Source of the DNA: an uncultured Collinsella sp.
GTDB taxonomy: Bacteria; Actinomycetota; Coriobacteriia; Coriobacteriales; Coriobacteriaceae
Direction: 5' to 3'
NCBI GenBank assembly: GCA_902465465.1
Contig: CABQNF010000038.1
Span: 1 to 8,054 of the forward strand
Length of the DNA stretch: 8,054 nt
The position numbers and the translations under genes are program-made. The notes under the pieces were generated by a model that saw only the letters and a list, made by a program, of their open reading frames with translations, was not told the origin of the DNA and did no database searches. This document shows positions 1 through 5,589 of this stretch, one piece after another. Numbering within the stretch: position 1 is the stretch's first letter; every line of letters begins with the position of its first letter.

Positions 1-75
1 GGATGGCGATGCGGGGCAACACCTATACTCGCAGGACGGCGCTTTCTGCCCTATAGTGTTTGGTGAGCAATATCG

Positions 76-106
76 TTCAATTTTGAAACACTCGGTCGTG
101 CGACCG
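76..106. promoter_or_regulatory. Two short palindromes upstream of the regulator gene (possible operator)
   Basis: Two perfect small dyads lie 37-67 bases before the ATG at 143: TTCAA-TT-TTGAA at 76-87 and CGGTCG-TG-CGACCG at 93-106. The 2-base spacers suit protein-binding sites better than RNA hairpins. A wider pair, AGTGTTT (55-61) and AAACACT (86-92), flanks the first. The -10-like hexamers TATACT (24-29) and TATAGT (52-57) lie upstream, but neither has a good -35 partner. Fis-type regulators bind dyads and often control their own genes, so autoregulation is a possible reading only. The frame here is also open, so part of this could be coding. Confidence 0.3.
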
Positions 107-142
107 TCGGCGGTTGCATGTCGCCGCGGACAGGGGCAAATC

Positions 143-1360
143 ATGGATAGCGATGCCAAGCTGAACATCTTGACCGAGGCCCTGGCTGCTGCCGGGGCCT
201 CGGCATTGGCGATCGATGCGCGGGGGGACGTCGCGATTTCGACCATGAATGACGCGGCGCTTGAGCGGGATGTGGCGGCTTTTGTAGCTGAGCGCCTCGA
301 CCGTATAGGAGACGGCGCGCGTCTGGTTATGGGACGTGCGGGTACGCGCCTGAGCCTGACCGTTCGCCCCACCGACAAAGAGGGCGGGGACCTTTGGGTC
401 ATCGTGGTCCGCGAGGTGCGCGGTGCCGCAGCGCATGCGGGCATCGAGTGGCTCAACGCCGACGAAGTTGAGGCCCGCTACGAATCGAGCGCGTACGGCA
501 TCGTTGAGGGGGCGGCCTCGGTGGCTGCACCGGTTGCCGAGAGCTACGCGCGCGGTGTGCCCCTTATGCTCGAGGGCGAGCTGGGAGCGGGTCAGGTCGA
601 GATCGCCAAGCGCCTCTATCTGGACGGTCCTTTTGCCGATCAGCCCTTTGTTTCCGTCGCGCTCGATGAGCTCACCGAGCGCGGTTGGCGCCACGTGCTC
701 AAAAGCGCCGAATCGCCGTTGTTCCAAACAGGGTTGACCCTTTGCATTGAGGGCTGGAACGCGGTTGGTCCCCAGCGCCTTCGCGAGCTCGTTTCCACGA
801 TGGCCGACACCGCGTTGGCGACGCGCTGCCATGTGGTGCTGACGGCGAATGACATGCCGGGCGGCAGCGAAAGTGATCAAGCCGCCTTTGTGACCGAGCG
901 CTTCGCCTGTGCGGTGAGCGTGGCGCCGGCAATCGCCGAGCAGGGAGCCGCGTCGACGAAGGTTGCGCGCTATTTGGAATATCTCGCTGATGCATTTGGG
1001 ACGGCAGCGCCCACGCTGTCTGCCGCGGCGACGAAGAAGCTCGATGCTTACCGCTGGCCGCGCAACTATCTGCAGCTCCGCGAGGTCTCGGAACGACTGT
1101 ATATATTGGTGGGGGCGGGCACGGTGGACCGCGCTGTGGCGGAGGAAGTGCTCGCCCAAGAGGACGTGATTAAGACCGCAACCTTTGGCGCCCCGACGCT
1201 CGAAAGTGACCTGTATATCCTGCGACCGCTGGCCGATACCGAGCGAGATATCGCGCATCTGGTTGTAGATCATCTCCACGGCAACCGAACCCGTGCGGCG
1301 GAGGTGCTGGGTATAAGCCGTACAACGCTGTGGCGCTTGCTGAAGGACGATGACCGTTGA
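143..1360 (+). CDS. NtrC/PrpR-like transcription regulator with decayed AAA+ domain and Fis-type HTH
   Basis: Probably a DNA-binding transcription regulator of 405 residues. The C-terminus (about 366-400) is a Fis-type helix-turn-helix with GNRTRAAEVLGISRTTLWRLL, the form that ends sigma-54 activators such as NtrC, PrpR and TyrR. Ahead of it, YRWPRNYLQLREVSERL (303-319) matches the conserved WPGNVRELxNxxER segment of their AAA+ domain. The ATPase has decayed. The Walker A-like GELGAGQ (145-151) has Gln where Lys should be, the Walker B place reads LCIEGW (200-205) rather than LFLDE, and no GAFTGA loop is visible. The N-terminal 120 residues are an unassigned sensory part. I infer that it regulates without ATP-driven sigma-54 remodelling. 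I chose ATG 143 because AGGGG lies about 8 bases upstream. The frame is open to the window's left edge (GTG at 56 is one alternative), so a longer protein is possible. Its targets are unknown. Confidence 0.75.
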   Translation: MDSDAKLNILTEALAAAGASALAIDARGDVAISTMNDAALERDVAAFVAERLDRIGDGARLVMGRAGTRLSLTVRPTDKEGGDLWVIVVREVRGAAAHAGIEWLNADEVEARYESSAYGIVEGAASVAAPVAESYARGVPLMLEGELGAGQVEIAKRLYLDGPFADQPFVSVALDELTERGWRHVLKSAESPLFQTGLTLCIEGWNAVGPQRLRELVSTMADTALATRCHVVLTANDMPGGSESDQAAFVTERFACAVSVAPAIAEQGAASTKVARYLEYLADAFGTAAPTLSAAATKKLDAYRWPRNYLQLREVSERLYILVGAGTVDRAVAEEVLAQEDVIKTATFGAPTLESDLYILRPLADTERDIAHLVVDHLHGNRTRAAEVLGISRTTLWRLLKDDDR

Positions 1361-1372
1361 GCGAGGCGCCCG

Positions 1373-1400
1373 TGACCGCGCGCGACGCGTGTGCTACAGT
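1373..1400 (+). promoter_or_regulatory. Possible extended -10 promoter for the membrane-protein gene
   Basis: TGCTACAGT ends at 1400 and gives an extended -10 (TG, one base, TACAGT at 1395-1400). A poor -35 (TGACCG, 1373-1378) lies 16 bases upstream. A start near 1407 would leave a leader of about 38 bases before ATG 1445. The gap after the preceding gene is only 84 bases and has no clear terminator, so read-through from that gene is also possible. Confidence 0.3.
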
Positions 1401-1444
1401 CCAAAGCGTTATTGTTTCGATTCGGTTACGGCGTGCGAGGGCAT

Positions 1445-2020
1445 ATGGCTGAGACTTCAAAACCGAGCCGCAGAAGGCGGAGTGCCGCGCCGGTCAACCG
1501 ACGCACAACATCGGTGACGTGGGGTAAACACGCCTCGGGGTTTGACGGCTCGTTCAAGCGCACTAAATACGGCTATCCTTCGGCAAGCGCCCGCTTGGCC
1601 ATGCAGGCAGAGTCCTCGCTATGGGGCCGGAAACGCGTGGTGGGCTCAAAGCTCAAGCACGATGGAACGCTCGGTTACATCAGCCGCGGGGCGGCTCGCC
1701 GCAGCGGACTCAATCCGGCTGGTTGGCATCGTTATGTTCCGATCGCGGTCGTCGTTGCAGTGATCGTCATCGCACTCGCTGCGCTTGGCTACGCCGGCGG
1801 TGGCGCCAACTTGGACGCAGTGTTTAAATCGCCCGAGCTCGCGCATGCAGGCACAGAAGTTGTCGAGGGCGCACAGACCCAGACGGGCGTTGCGCCCCAG
1901 CGCGGTATCGTTGCGGCGGCCTCCACCATCGCCGATGCGCAAAAGGACGAGGACGAGCAAGGCGACGACGCCGAAACGACCCAGACGAACGAAACGACGA
2001 CAACTCAAATATCAACATAG
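1445..2020 (+). CDS. Unrecognised single-pass membrane protein with basic N-terminus and acidic/Thr-rich tail
   Basis: A 191-residue protein whose family I do not recognise. Residues 1-95 are strongly basic (RRRRS near residue 10, GRKRVVGSKLKH near 61-72) and Ser/Gly/Tyr-containing, with no hydrophobic stretch. Residues 97-118 form one hydrophobic span (VPIAVVVAVIVIALAALGYA). By the positive-inside rule the N-terminus should be cytoplasmic and the last 70 residues outside. The outer part is Ala-rich and then low-complexity: DEDEQGDD followed by a Thr/Gln/Asn run to the stop. This could be a cell-envelope or division-associated anchor, but no motif shows it. I chose ATG 1445 because GAGGG lies just upstream (short spacing). 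An in-frame GTG at 1391 would add 18 residues but overlaps the likely promoter. It runs in the same direction as the upstream regulator, 84 bases away. Confidence 0.65.
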   Translation: MAETSKPSRRRRSAAPVNRRTTSVTWGKHASGFDGSFKRTKYGYPSASARLAMQAESSLWGRKRVVGSKLKHDGTLGYISRGAARRSGLNPAGWHRYVPIAVVVAVIVIALAALGYAGGGANLDAVFKSPELAHAGTEVVEGAQTQTGVAPQRGIVAAASTIADAQKDEDEQGDDAETTQTNETTTTQIST

Positions 2021-2021
2021 C

Positions 2022-2061
2022 TTGCCGGCAGAAGGGGACGTTCCTTTTCTGCCGGCAGTTT
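2022..2061. terminator. Long hairpin between convergent genes, probably a bidirectional terminator
   Basis: The arms 2023-2038 and 2042-2057 pair over 16 consecutive positions (two of them G-U on the + strand) around the 3-base loop CGT. The outer half is GC-rich (TGCCGGCAGAA/TTCTGCCGGCA) and the inner half is GGGGA/TTCCT. It begins two bases after the stop at 2018-2020 and lies 18 bases beyond the stop of the opposing nitroreductase gene, so it can serve both. The U-tracts are weak (TTT at 2059-2061 on +), so termination is likely but not certain. The inner GGGGACGTTCC core resembles the palindrome at 7606-7616. Confidence 0.6.
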
Positions 2062-2075
2062 GGGACACTCCTGCG

Positions 2076-2597
2076 CTACTTGACGTATACCACGTTGTCG
2101 CGGCGCGGCTTTGCCTCGGGTAGCGTGTCCTCGGCATAGCCCAGAATGCAGTGACCGACACCGCGCAGGCTGCCGTCGGCGGGCAGGCCCCAGCTGGCCA
2201 GCAGCTCCAGGCCCTCGGGCGAGTCAAAGACCTCATGCGCGCGGTGAATCCAGCACGAATCGACACCCAGTGCATAGGCGGCGTTGAGCAAGTTGCCCAT
2301 GGCGAGCGAGCCGTCTTCCAGATGTGTGGGCACGCTGCGGTCAACCAGCACCACCACAACGGTCTTGGCGCCATAGAAGGGGTCGCCGTTGCTGCCCATG
2401 ACCTGGGCGTTGAGCTGTGAGAGACGCTCGACGGTCGCGGGGTCGGTGACGGCGACAAACGTCACCGGCTGGCGGCCCATGCCGCTCGGTGCATATTGGC
2501 CGGCTTCGATAATACGTGCAAGCTTTTCGGCCTCGACGGGACGATCGCTGTAGTTGCGGCAGCTGCGACGGTGAATGAGTGCTTCGATAGTCTCCAT
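2076..2597 (-). CDS. Nitroreductase-family FMN-dependent oxidoreductase
   Basis: A 173-residue cytoplasmic flavoprotein of the nitroreductase family, which uses NAD(P)H to reduce nitro compounds, quinones or similar acceptors through bound FMN. Visible family marks are RRSCRNY (10-16), the N-terminal Arg-rich FMN phosphate contact; APSGMGRQP (36-44), matching the APSxxNxQP segment but with Gly-Arg where Asn is usual; the helix DGSLAMGNLLNAAYALGVDSCWI (95-117); and the closing GHCILGY (148-154) with PRRDNVV (164-170), as in GYPxExPxxKPRxxL. The length suits the compact subgroup. ATG 2597 has AGGAG at the right distance; longer in-frame starts have no such site. It converges on the membrane-protein gene and diverges from the 96-residue gene. 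The true substrate cannot be read from the sequence. Confidence 0.88.
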   Translation of the reverse strand: METIEALIHRRSCRNYSDRPVEAEKLARIIEAGQYAPSGMGRQPVTFVAVTDPATVERLSQLNAQVMGSNGDPFYGAKTVVVVLVDRSVPTHLEDGSLAMGNLLNAAYALGVDSCWIHRAHEVFDSPEGLELLASWGLPADGSLRGVGHCILGYAEDTLPEAKPRRDNVVYVK

Positions 2598-2708
2598 GGT
2601 GTCTCCTTGCGGTGGCGTTGCAGATGCCCCGTTCATACCCGTCGGGCTCAAACGATAGACGGTCAATTGCCCGGCCAAAAGGATAGATTCCAATTGGGAA
2701 AGTAGGTT

Positions 2709-2737
2709 TGCATAAAAGTACCTTCAGAATGTGACAA
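2709..2737 (-). promoter_or_regulatory. Possible promoter for the nitroreductase gene
   Basis: On the minus strand, TTGTCA (2732-2737) and TATGCA (2709-2714) are separated by exactly 17 bases. The -35 is good, but the -10 ends in A where T is expected. Transcription would start near 2702 and leave a leader of about 105 bases. Confidence 0.35.
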
Positions 2738-2818
2738 ACCAATGGGATGGTTAAACGTTTTATCCCGTCTACCCTGCGGTTTTTTACCACTTGCCTAAAT
2801 GACGAACGCATAACCTCT

Positions 2819-2854
2819 GATAAAGGTTTTACTAAAGGAGTACCAACGTTTATC
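2819..2854 (+). promoter_or_regulatory. 36-nt dyad/hairpin ahead of the 96-residue gene
   Basis: GATAAAGGTT (2819-2828) and AACGTTTATC (2845-2854) pair at 9 of 10 positions, with one G-G mismatch. Inside them TACT (2830-2833) pairs with AGTA (2839-2842), leaving the loop AAAGG. It ends 37 bases before ATG 2892. A further direct copy of the right arm with one extra T, AACGTTTTATC, sits at 2754-2764. This could be an operator or a leader hairpin. I found no convincing promoter hexamers beside it. The rest of the 2598-2891 intergenic stretch is AT-richer than its neighbours and shows no gene. Confidence 0.35.
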
Positions 2855-2891
2855 AATGCGCCGTGGTGGCGCCGGGCCAGGAGGTAACATC

Positions 2892-3182
2892 ATGTTCCAG
2901 GCTGGAGATGTCGTCGAGACCGATTTCGAAGGATTTCTGAAGCTGCTGCGTTCCAAGACGCGCGCTTTCGTGTCGATTAACGATCACGAGTACTACATCA
3001 CGCACACCGATGGCTATTGGCGTGTTCAGGATTGCGAGGCCCTCAACGACAAGGGCCACTTTACTGACTGCTCCGAGCTGGTCAACACGGTCTGCGAGGT
3101 CGTCGAGCTGCCGTGGATTGCCGGCAAGAGCCTGCATGACAGCTTCTCGGGCGCTACGGTCTATGAGGCCGTCGCCGCTTAA
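2892..3182 (+). CDS. Unrecognised small acidic protein, 96 residues
   Basis: I do not recognise this family. The 96-residue product is soluble-looking: no signal peptide, no membrane span, mildly acidic, with aromatic-rich alternating stretches (HEYYITHTDGYWRVQDC, 32-48) that suggest beta strands, and helices near 11-22 and 60-72. Three Cys (48, 60, 68) are not arranged as a metal site. The gene looks genuine because AGGAGGT sits six bases before ATG 2892, codon use matches the neighbours, and a strong terminator follows at 3209-3244. An in-frame ATG at 2856 lacks a well-placed ribosome site. It is a one-gene unit with its own AT-rich upstream region containing a dyad. It diverges from the nitroreductase gene, and nothing in the sequence links the two functions. 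Confidence 0.75.
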   Translation: MFQAGDVVETDFEGFLKLLRSKTRAFVSINDHEYYITHTDGYWRVQDCEALNDKGHFTDCSELVNTVCEVVELPWIAGKSLHDSFSGATVYEAVAA

Positions 3183-3208
3183 CAGGCAATAAAACCCGAT
3201 TTTCACGT

Positions 3209-3244
3209 GACCGCTGGCGCCGCCCCCGCGCCGGCGGTCTTTTT
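3209..3244 (+). terminator. Rho-independent terminator of the 96-residue gene
   Basis: A 12-bp stem, GACCGCTGGCGC (3209-3220) with GCGCCGGCGGTC (3228-3239), has one G-T pair and a 7-base C-rich loop, and runs straight into TTTTT (3240-3244). It is classic in form, begins 26 bases after the stop, and isolates the downstream MarR promoter. Confidence 0.93.
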
Positions 3245-3287
3245 CTGCCGATAGGCCAAAAAAATGCACGCATTCGCGGAGAGCCTG

Positions 3288-3316
3288 TTGACGATAGTCC
3301 AAACTCGGACTAATCT
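3288..3316 (+). promoter_or_regulatory. Promoter of the MarR/ABC exporter operon
   Basis: TTGACG (3288-3293) and TAATCT (3311-3316) lie 17 bases apart, close to the housekeeping consensus. Transcription should start near 3323 and give a leader of about 40 bases before ATG 3364. The spacer and -10 are overlapped by the dyad at 3295-3312, so a bound repressor would block polymerase. Confidence 0.75.
3295..3314. promoter_or_regulatory. Operator 1, overlapping the promoter
   Basis: TAGTCC-AAACTC-GGACTA (3295-3312) is a perfect 6-6-6 inverted repeat lying across the spacer and the first bases of the -10. MarR-family dimers bind dyads of this size. A related copy lies 35 bases downstream; over 20 aligned positions the two agree at 15. 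Autorepression is inferred. Confidence 0.65.
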
Positions 3317-3329
3317 AGAGACACATAAT

Positions 3330-3349
3330 TGGTCAAAAATCGGACAATT
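3330..3349. promoter_or_regulatory. Operator 2, in the transcribed leader
   Basis: TGGTCAAAAATCGGACAATT matches operator 1 at 15 of 20 positions and keeps the right half-site (TCGGAC) intact. Its left half reads TTGGTC. It lies between the predicted transcription start and the ribosome site, a usual position for a second repressor site acting as a roadblock or cooperative partner. Confidence 0.6.
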
Positions 3350-3363
3350 GAATGGTGGGATAG

Positions 3364-3864
3364 ATGAATAGTGCGGTTGCACTGGTCGACTTCGACCGGT
3401 TGCTCAATGGACTCGACCATATCTATTCGGAGTTCTCGCGCGCCTGCGGTCTTTCGGACTGCGCTTACTGGATGCTCGTCGATACCAGCACGGCGGGCGG
3501 CAGTATTGCCGTAAGCCGTCTGACAAGCGAATGGTTCTACAGCAAGCAGACCATCAATTCGGCAATTAAAACCTTGACGGCGCGGGGCTTCGCAACGTTG
3601 GAGTTTGCCGAAGGCAGCCGTAAGAACAAGGTTGTGAGCCTGACCGAAGAGGGCAGGCGATTTGCCGAGCGTTATGCGCTGCCGGCACTCAAGGCCGAGC
3701 AGCGAGCCTTTGGCGCGCTTGAGCCGTGTGAGCAGCGCGAAATTATGCGCTTGATCGGCAAATTCTCTCAGGTGCTCGGCGACGAGTGCGAGACATTTAA
3801 ACAGCAGGTGGCAGCCGCAAGCCAGATGCAAGATCGACGTGAGGGGGAGTCGTGCGACTGTTAA
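3364..3864 (+). CDS. MarR-family transcriptional repressor of the exporter operon
   Basis: A 166-residue winged-helix regulator of MarR type, which as a dimer binds operator DNA and usually lets go when a small ligand binds. The recognition-helix region is YSKQTINSAIKTLTARGF (59-76), matching the family's SxxTVSRxVxxLExxGL pattern. The wing is EFAEGSRKNKVVSLTEEGRRFAE (80-102), with the typical D/N-x-R-x-K and LTxxG. Helices on both sides would form the dimer interface. Six Cys (28, 33, 122, 142, 164, 166) are many for the size, but no known redox-switch layout is evident. ATG 3364 follows a modest GGTGGGA. The gene is first in the operon, and its end overlaps the next start. Two dyads at its promoter support autorepression with the exporter. 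The inducer is unknown, perhaps an exported drug or toxic compound. Confidence 0.88.
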   Translation: MNSAVALVDFDRLLNGLDHIYSEFSRACGLSDCAYWMLVDTSTAGGSIAVSRLTSEWFYSKQTINSAIKTLTARGFATLEFAEGSRKNKVVSLTEEGRRFAERYALPALKAEQRAFGALEPCEQREIMRLIGKFSQVLGDECETFKQQVAAASQMQDRREGESCDC

Positions 3865-5588
3865 TGAGGTTTTTGAAGCCCTATCGAGGGCTTGTCGCAG
3901 TGACGCTGCTGGTGCTGCTGGTGGATAACGTCGGTACGCTGTTGGTTCCCACGATGCTGGCGAACATGGTCAACACCGGTATTACCACGGGCGATATCGA
4001 CTACATTTTACGCAACGGCCTATACATGTTTATCGCGACCAGCATGGCTAGCGGCGGCACAGTGCTGGGCTGCTATCTTTCGGCGCGCCTGGCCGCCAAC
4101 GTGGCTTGCGATATCCGCAATGCCGTGTACGACAAATCGCTCGAGCTCGCGGCCAGCGATTTTGAGCGCTTTGGCACCGGATCGATGATCACGCGCTCGC
4201 TCAACGACATCAACGTGATTCAGCAGGCGATTCTGCAGACGATTCAGCTGGTGCTGCCCGTGCCGTTTTTGGCTGTGGCGGGCATCATCTTCGCTTGGTT
4301 TATCGATCCTGCCATGGGCACGCTTCTGGGCGTAGTCGTTGCGATCGTGCTCGTAGCGGCGGTCTTTACGGTGGCTAACGCCGCGCCGATCTTTATGCGC
4401 TTGCAGAGCTTTATCGACCGCATGAACGTGGTGCTGCGCGAAAACATCGTGGGCGTGCGCGTCATCCGTGCGTTTAACAAGGAACGTCACGAGGAGCGGC
4501 GCCTGGACGAGGTGTTTAGCGACTACGCCGCCAACGCCATCAAAGTCAACCACCTGTTTGTGGGCCTCGACAGCTCCAGCTTCTTTTTGATGAACATCGC
4601 CGAGGTGGCGGTGCTGTGGGTTGGCGGCAACCGCGTGGGCGCCCACGCCATGCAGATTGCGAGTATCTCGGCGGTGCTGGAGTATGCAATTCTGATCCTG
4701 TTCTTTGTGATGATGGCGCAGATGGTGGTGCTAACGCTGCCACGCGCCGCGGCATGCCTAAGCCGTGCGCAGCAGGTGTTGGAGATTGAGCCGAGCATCG
4801 TCGATGGCGAGCGCACGCTGGATGACGGGGCGCGCGAGCCCCAAGACGAAGCCGATGCGGTGGCCGTGTTCGACCACATGTCGTTTCGCTTTGACGATGC
4901 CGACGAGGACACCCTGTGCGACCTGAGCTTTGCCTGCCGTCGCGGTCAGACGACTGCGATCGTTGGCTCGACAGGCTCGGGCAAATCGACGGTGGCAAAG
5001 CTTCTGCTGCGCTTCCACGATGCCACCAAGGGCTCCATTCGCCTGAATGGTGTGGACCTGCGCGAGCTTACGCAAGACGAAATCCGCGGGCGCATTGCCT
5101 ATGTGCCGCAGAAGGCGTGGCTGTTCTCGGGCACGGTGGCGAGCAACCTTCGCTTTGGTAACGAAGGCGCGACCGAGGGCGACATGCTTCACGCGCTTGA
5201 GGTTGCCCAGAGCACCTTTGTACTCGACCAACCGCAGGGGCTCGATACCCCGGTGGCGCAGGGCGGTACGAACTTTTCGGGCGGCCAGCGCCAGCGTTTG
5301 GCAATCGCCCGTGCGCTCATGAAGCATGCCGATCTATATATCTTCGATGACAGTTTTTCGGCCCTGGACTTTAAGACCGATGCCGCCCTGCGTCATGCGT
5401 TGCAAGACGAGACGCGTGACGCTGCGGTGCTCATCATCGCGCAGCGCATCTCGACGATCTTGCACGCCGACCAGATCGTCGTGCTCAAGGATGGCGAGGT
5501 TGTGGGCTTGGGCACGCATAGCGAGCTTATGGAAACCTGCGAGGTGTACCGCGCCATCGCGGAATCGCAAATGAAGGGAGGTGAGTAG
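3852..5588 (+). CDS. ABC exporter half-transporter, subunit with degenerate ATP site
   Basis: A 578-residue ABC exporter half-transporter of the multidrug/lipid type: six membrane spans (about 14-34, 56-76, 131-151, 155-175, 242-262, 273-295), then a nucleotide-binding domain. Walker A is GSTGSGKST (372-380, Lys378), the Q-loop Gln is 420, and the signature FSGGQRQRL has Ser476. Two catalytic residues are changed. Walker B reads IFDDSFSALD, so Asp500 replaces the Glu, and the H-loop reads IIAQRIST, so Gln531 replaces His. This is the pattern of the non-catalytic partner in heterodimers such as TM287/288 and BmrCD. Its normal signature would complete the catalytic site of the downstream subunit. 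GTG 3852 is chosen because AGGGGG sits four bases ahead; ATG 3864, which overlaps the marR stop as TAATG, is the alternative and gives four fewer residues. The substrate is unknown. Confidence 0.93.
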   Translation: MRLLMRFLKPYRGLVAVTLLVLLVDNVGTLLVPTMLANMVNTGITTGDIDYILRNGLYMFIATSMASGGTVLGCYLSARLAANVACDIRNAVYDKSLELAASDFERFGTGSMITRSLNDINVIQQAILQTIQLVLPVPFLAVAGIIFAWFIDPAMGTLLGVVVAIVLVAAVFTVANAAPIFMRLQSFIDRMNVVLRENIVGVRVIRAFNKERHEERRLDEVFSDYAANAIKVNHLFVGLDSSSFFLMNIAEVAVLWVGGNRVGAHAMQIASISAVLEYAILILFFVMMAQMVVLTLPRAAACLSRAQQVLEIEPSIVDGERTLDDGAREPQDEADAVAVFDHMSFRFDDADEDTLCDLSFACRRGQTTAIVGSTGSGKSTVAKLLLRFHDATKGSIRLNGVDLRELTQDEIRGRIAYVPQKAWLFSGTVASNLRFGNEGATEGDMLHALEVAQSTFVLDQPQGLDTPVAQGGTNFSGGQRQRLAIARALMKHADLYIFDDSFSALDFKTDAALRHALQDETRDAAVLIIAQRISTILHADQIVVLKDGEVVGLGTHSELMETCEVYRAIAESQMKGGE

Positions 5589-5589
5589 C

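Noticed and set aside
3..56. Short open frame from the window edge ending in TAG at 54-56, possibly the 3' end of an upstream gene
   Set aside because: Only 17 residues are visible and they match nothing I know; the other frames are also open here, so coding cannot be claimed.
77..1279. A 400-codon open frame on the minus strand opposite the regulator gene
   Set aside because: It is rich in Arg/His/Gln with no recognisable domain and mirrors the codon bias of the plus-strand gene; the plus frame has the WPxN and Fis HTH motifs.
2598..2693. N-terminal extension of the nitroreductase to 205 residues
   Set aside because: The added residues are unlike the family, and ATG 2597 has the AGGAG site with the conserved RRSCRNY ten residues in.
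2774..2786. GCGG followed by TTTTTT as a second terminator
   Set aside because: No stable stem of useful length precedes the T-run; only a weak GGGAT/ATCCC pair lies farther upstream.
2856..2891. Earlier ATG for the 96-residue gene
   Set aside because: The nearest SD-like AAAGGAG is about 15 bases away, whereas ATG 2892 has AGGAGGT at ideal spacing.
4020..4646. Long minus-strand frames inside the ABC genes (also 4758-5327 and 6550-7305)
   Set aside because: All are shadows of the GC-rich coding strand: His/Arg-rich, with no ribosome sites or domains.
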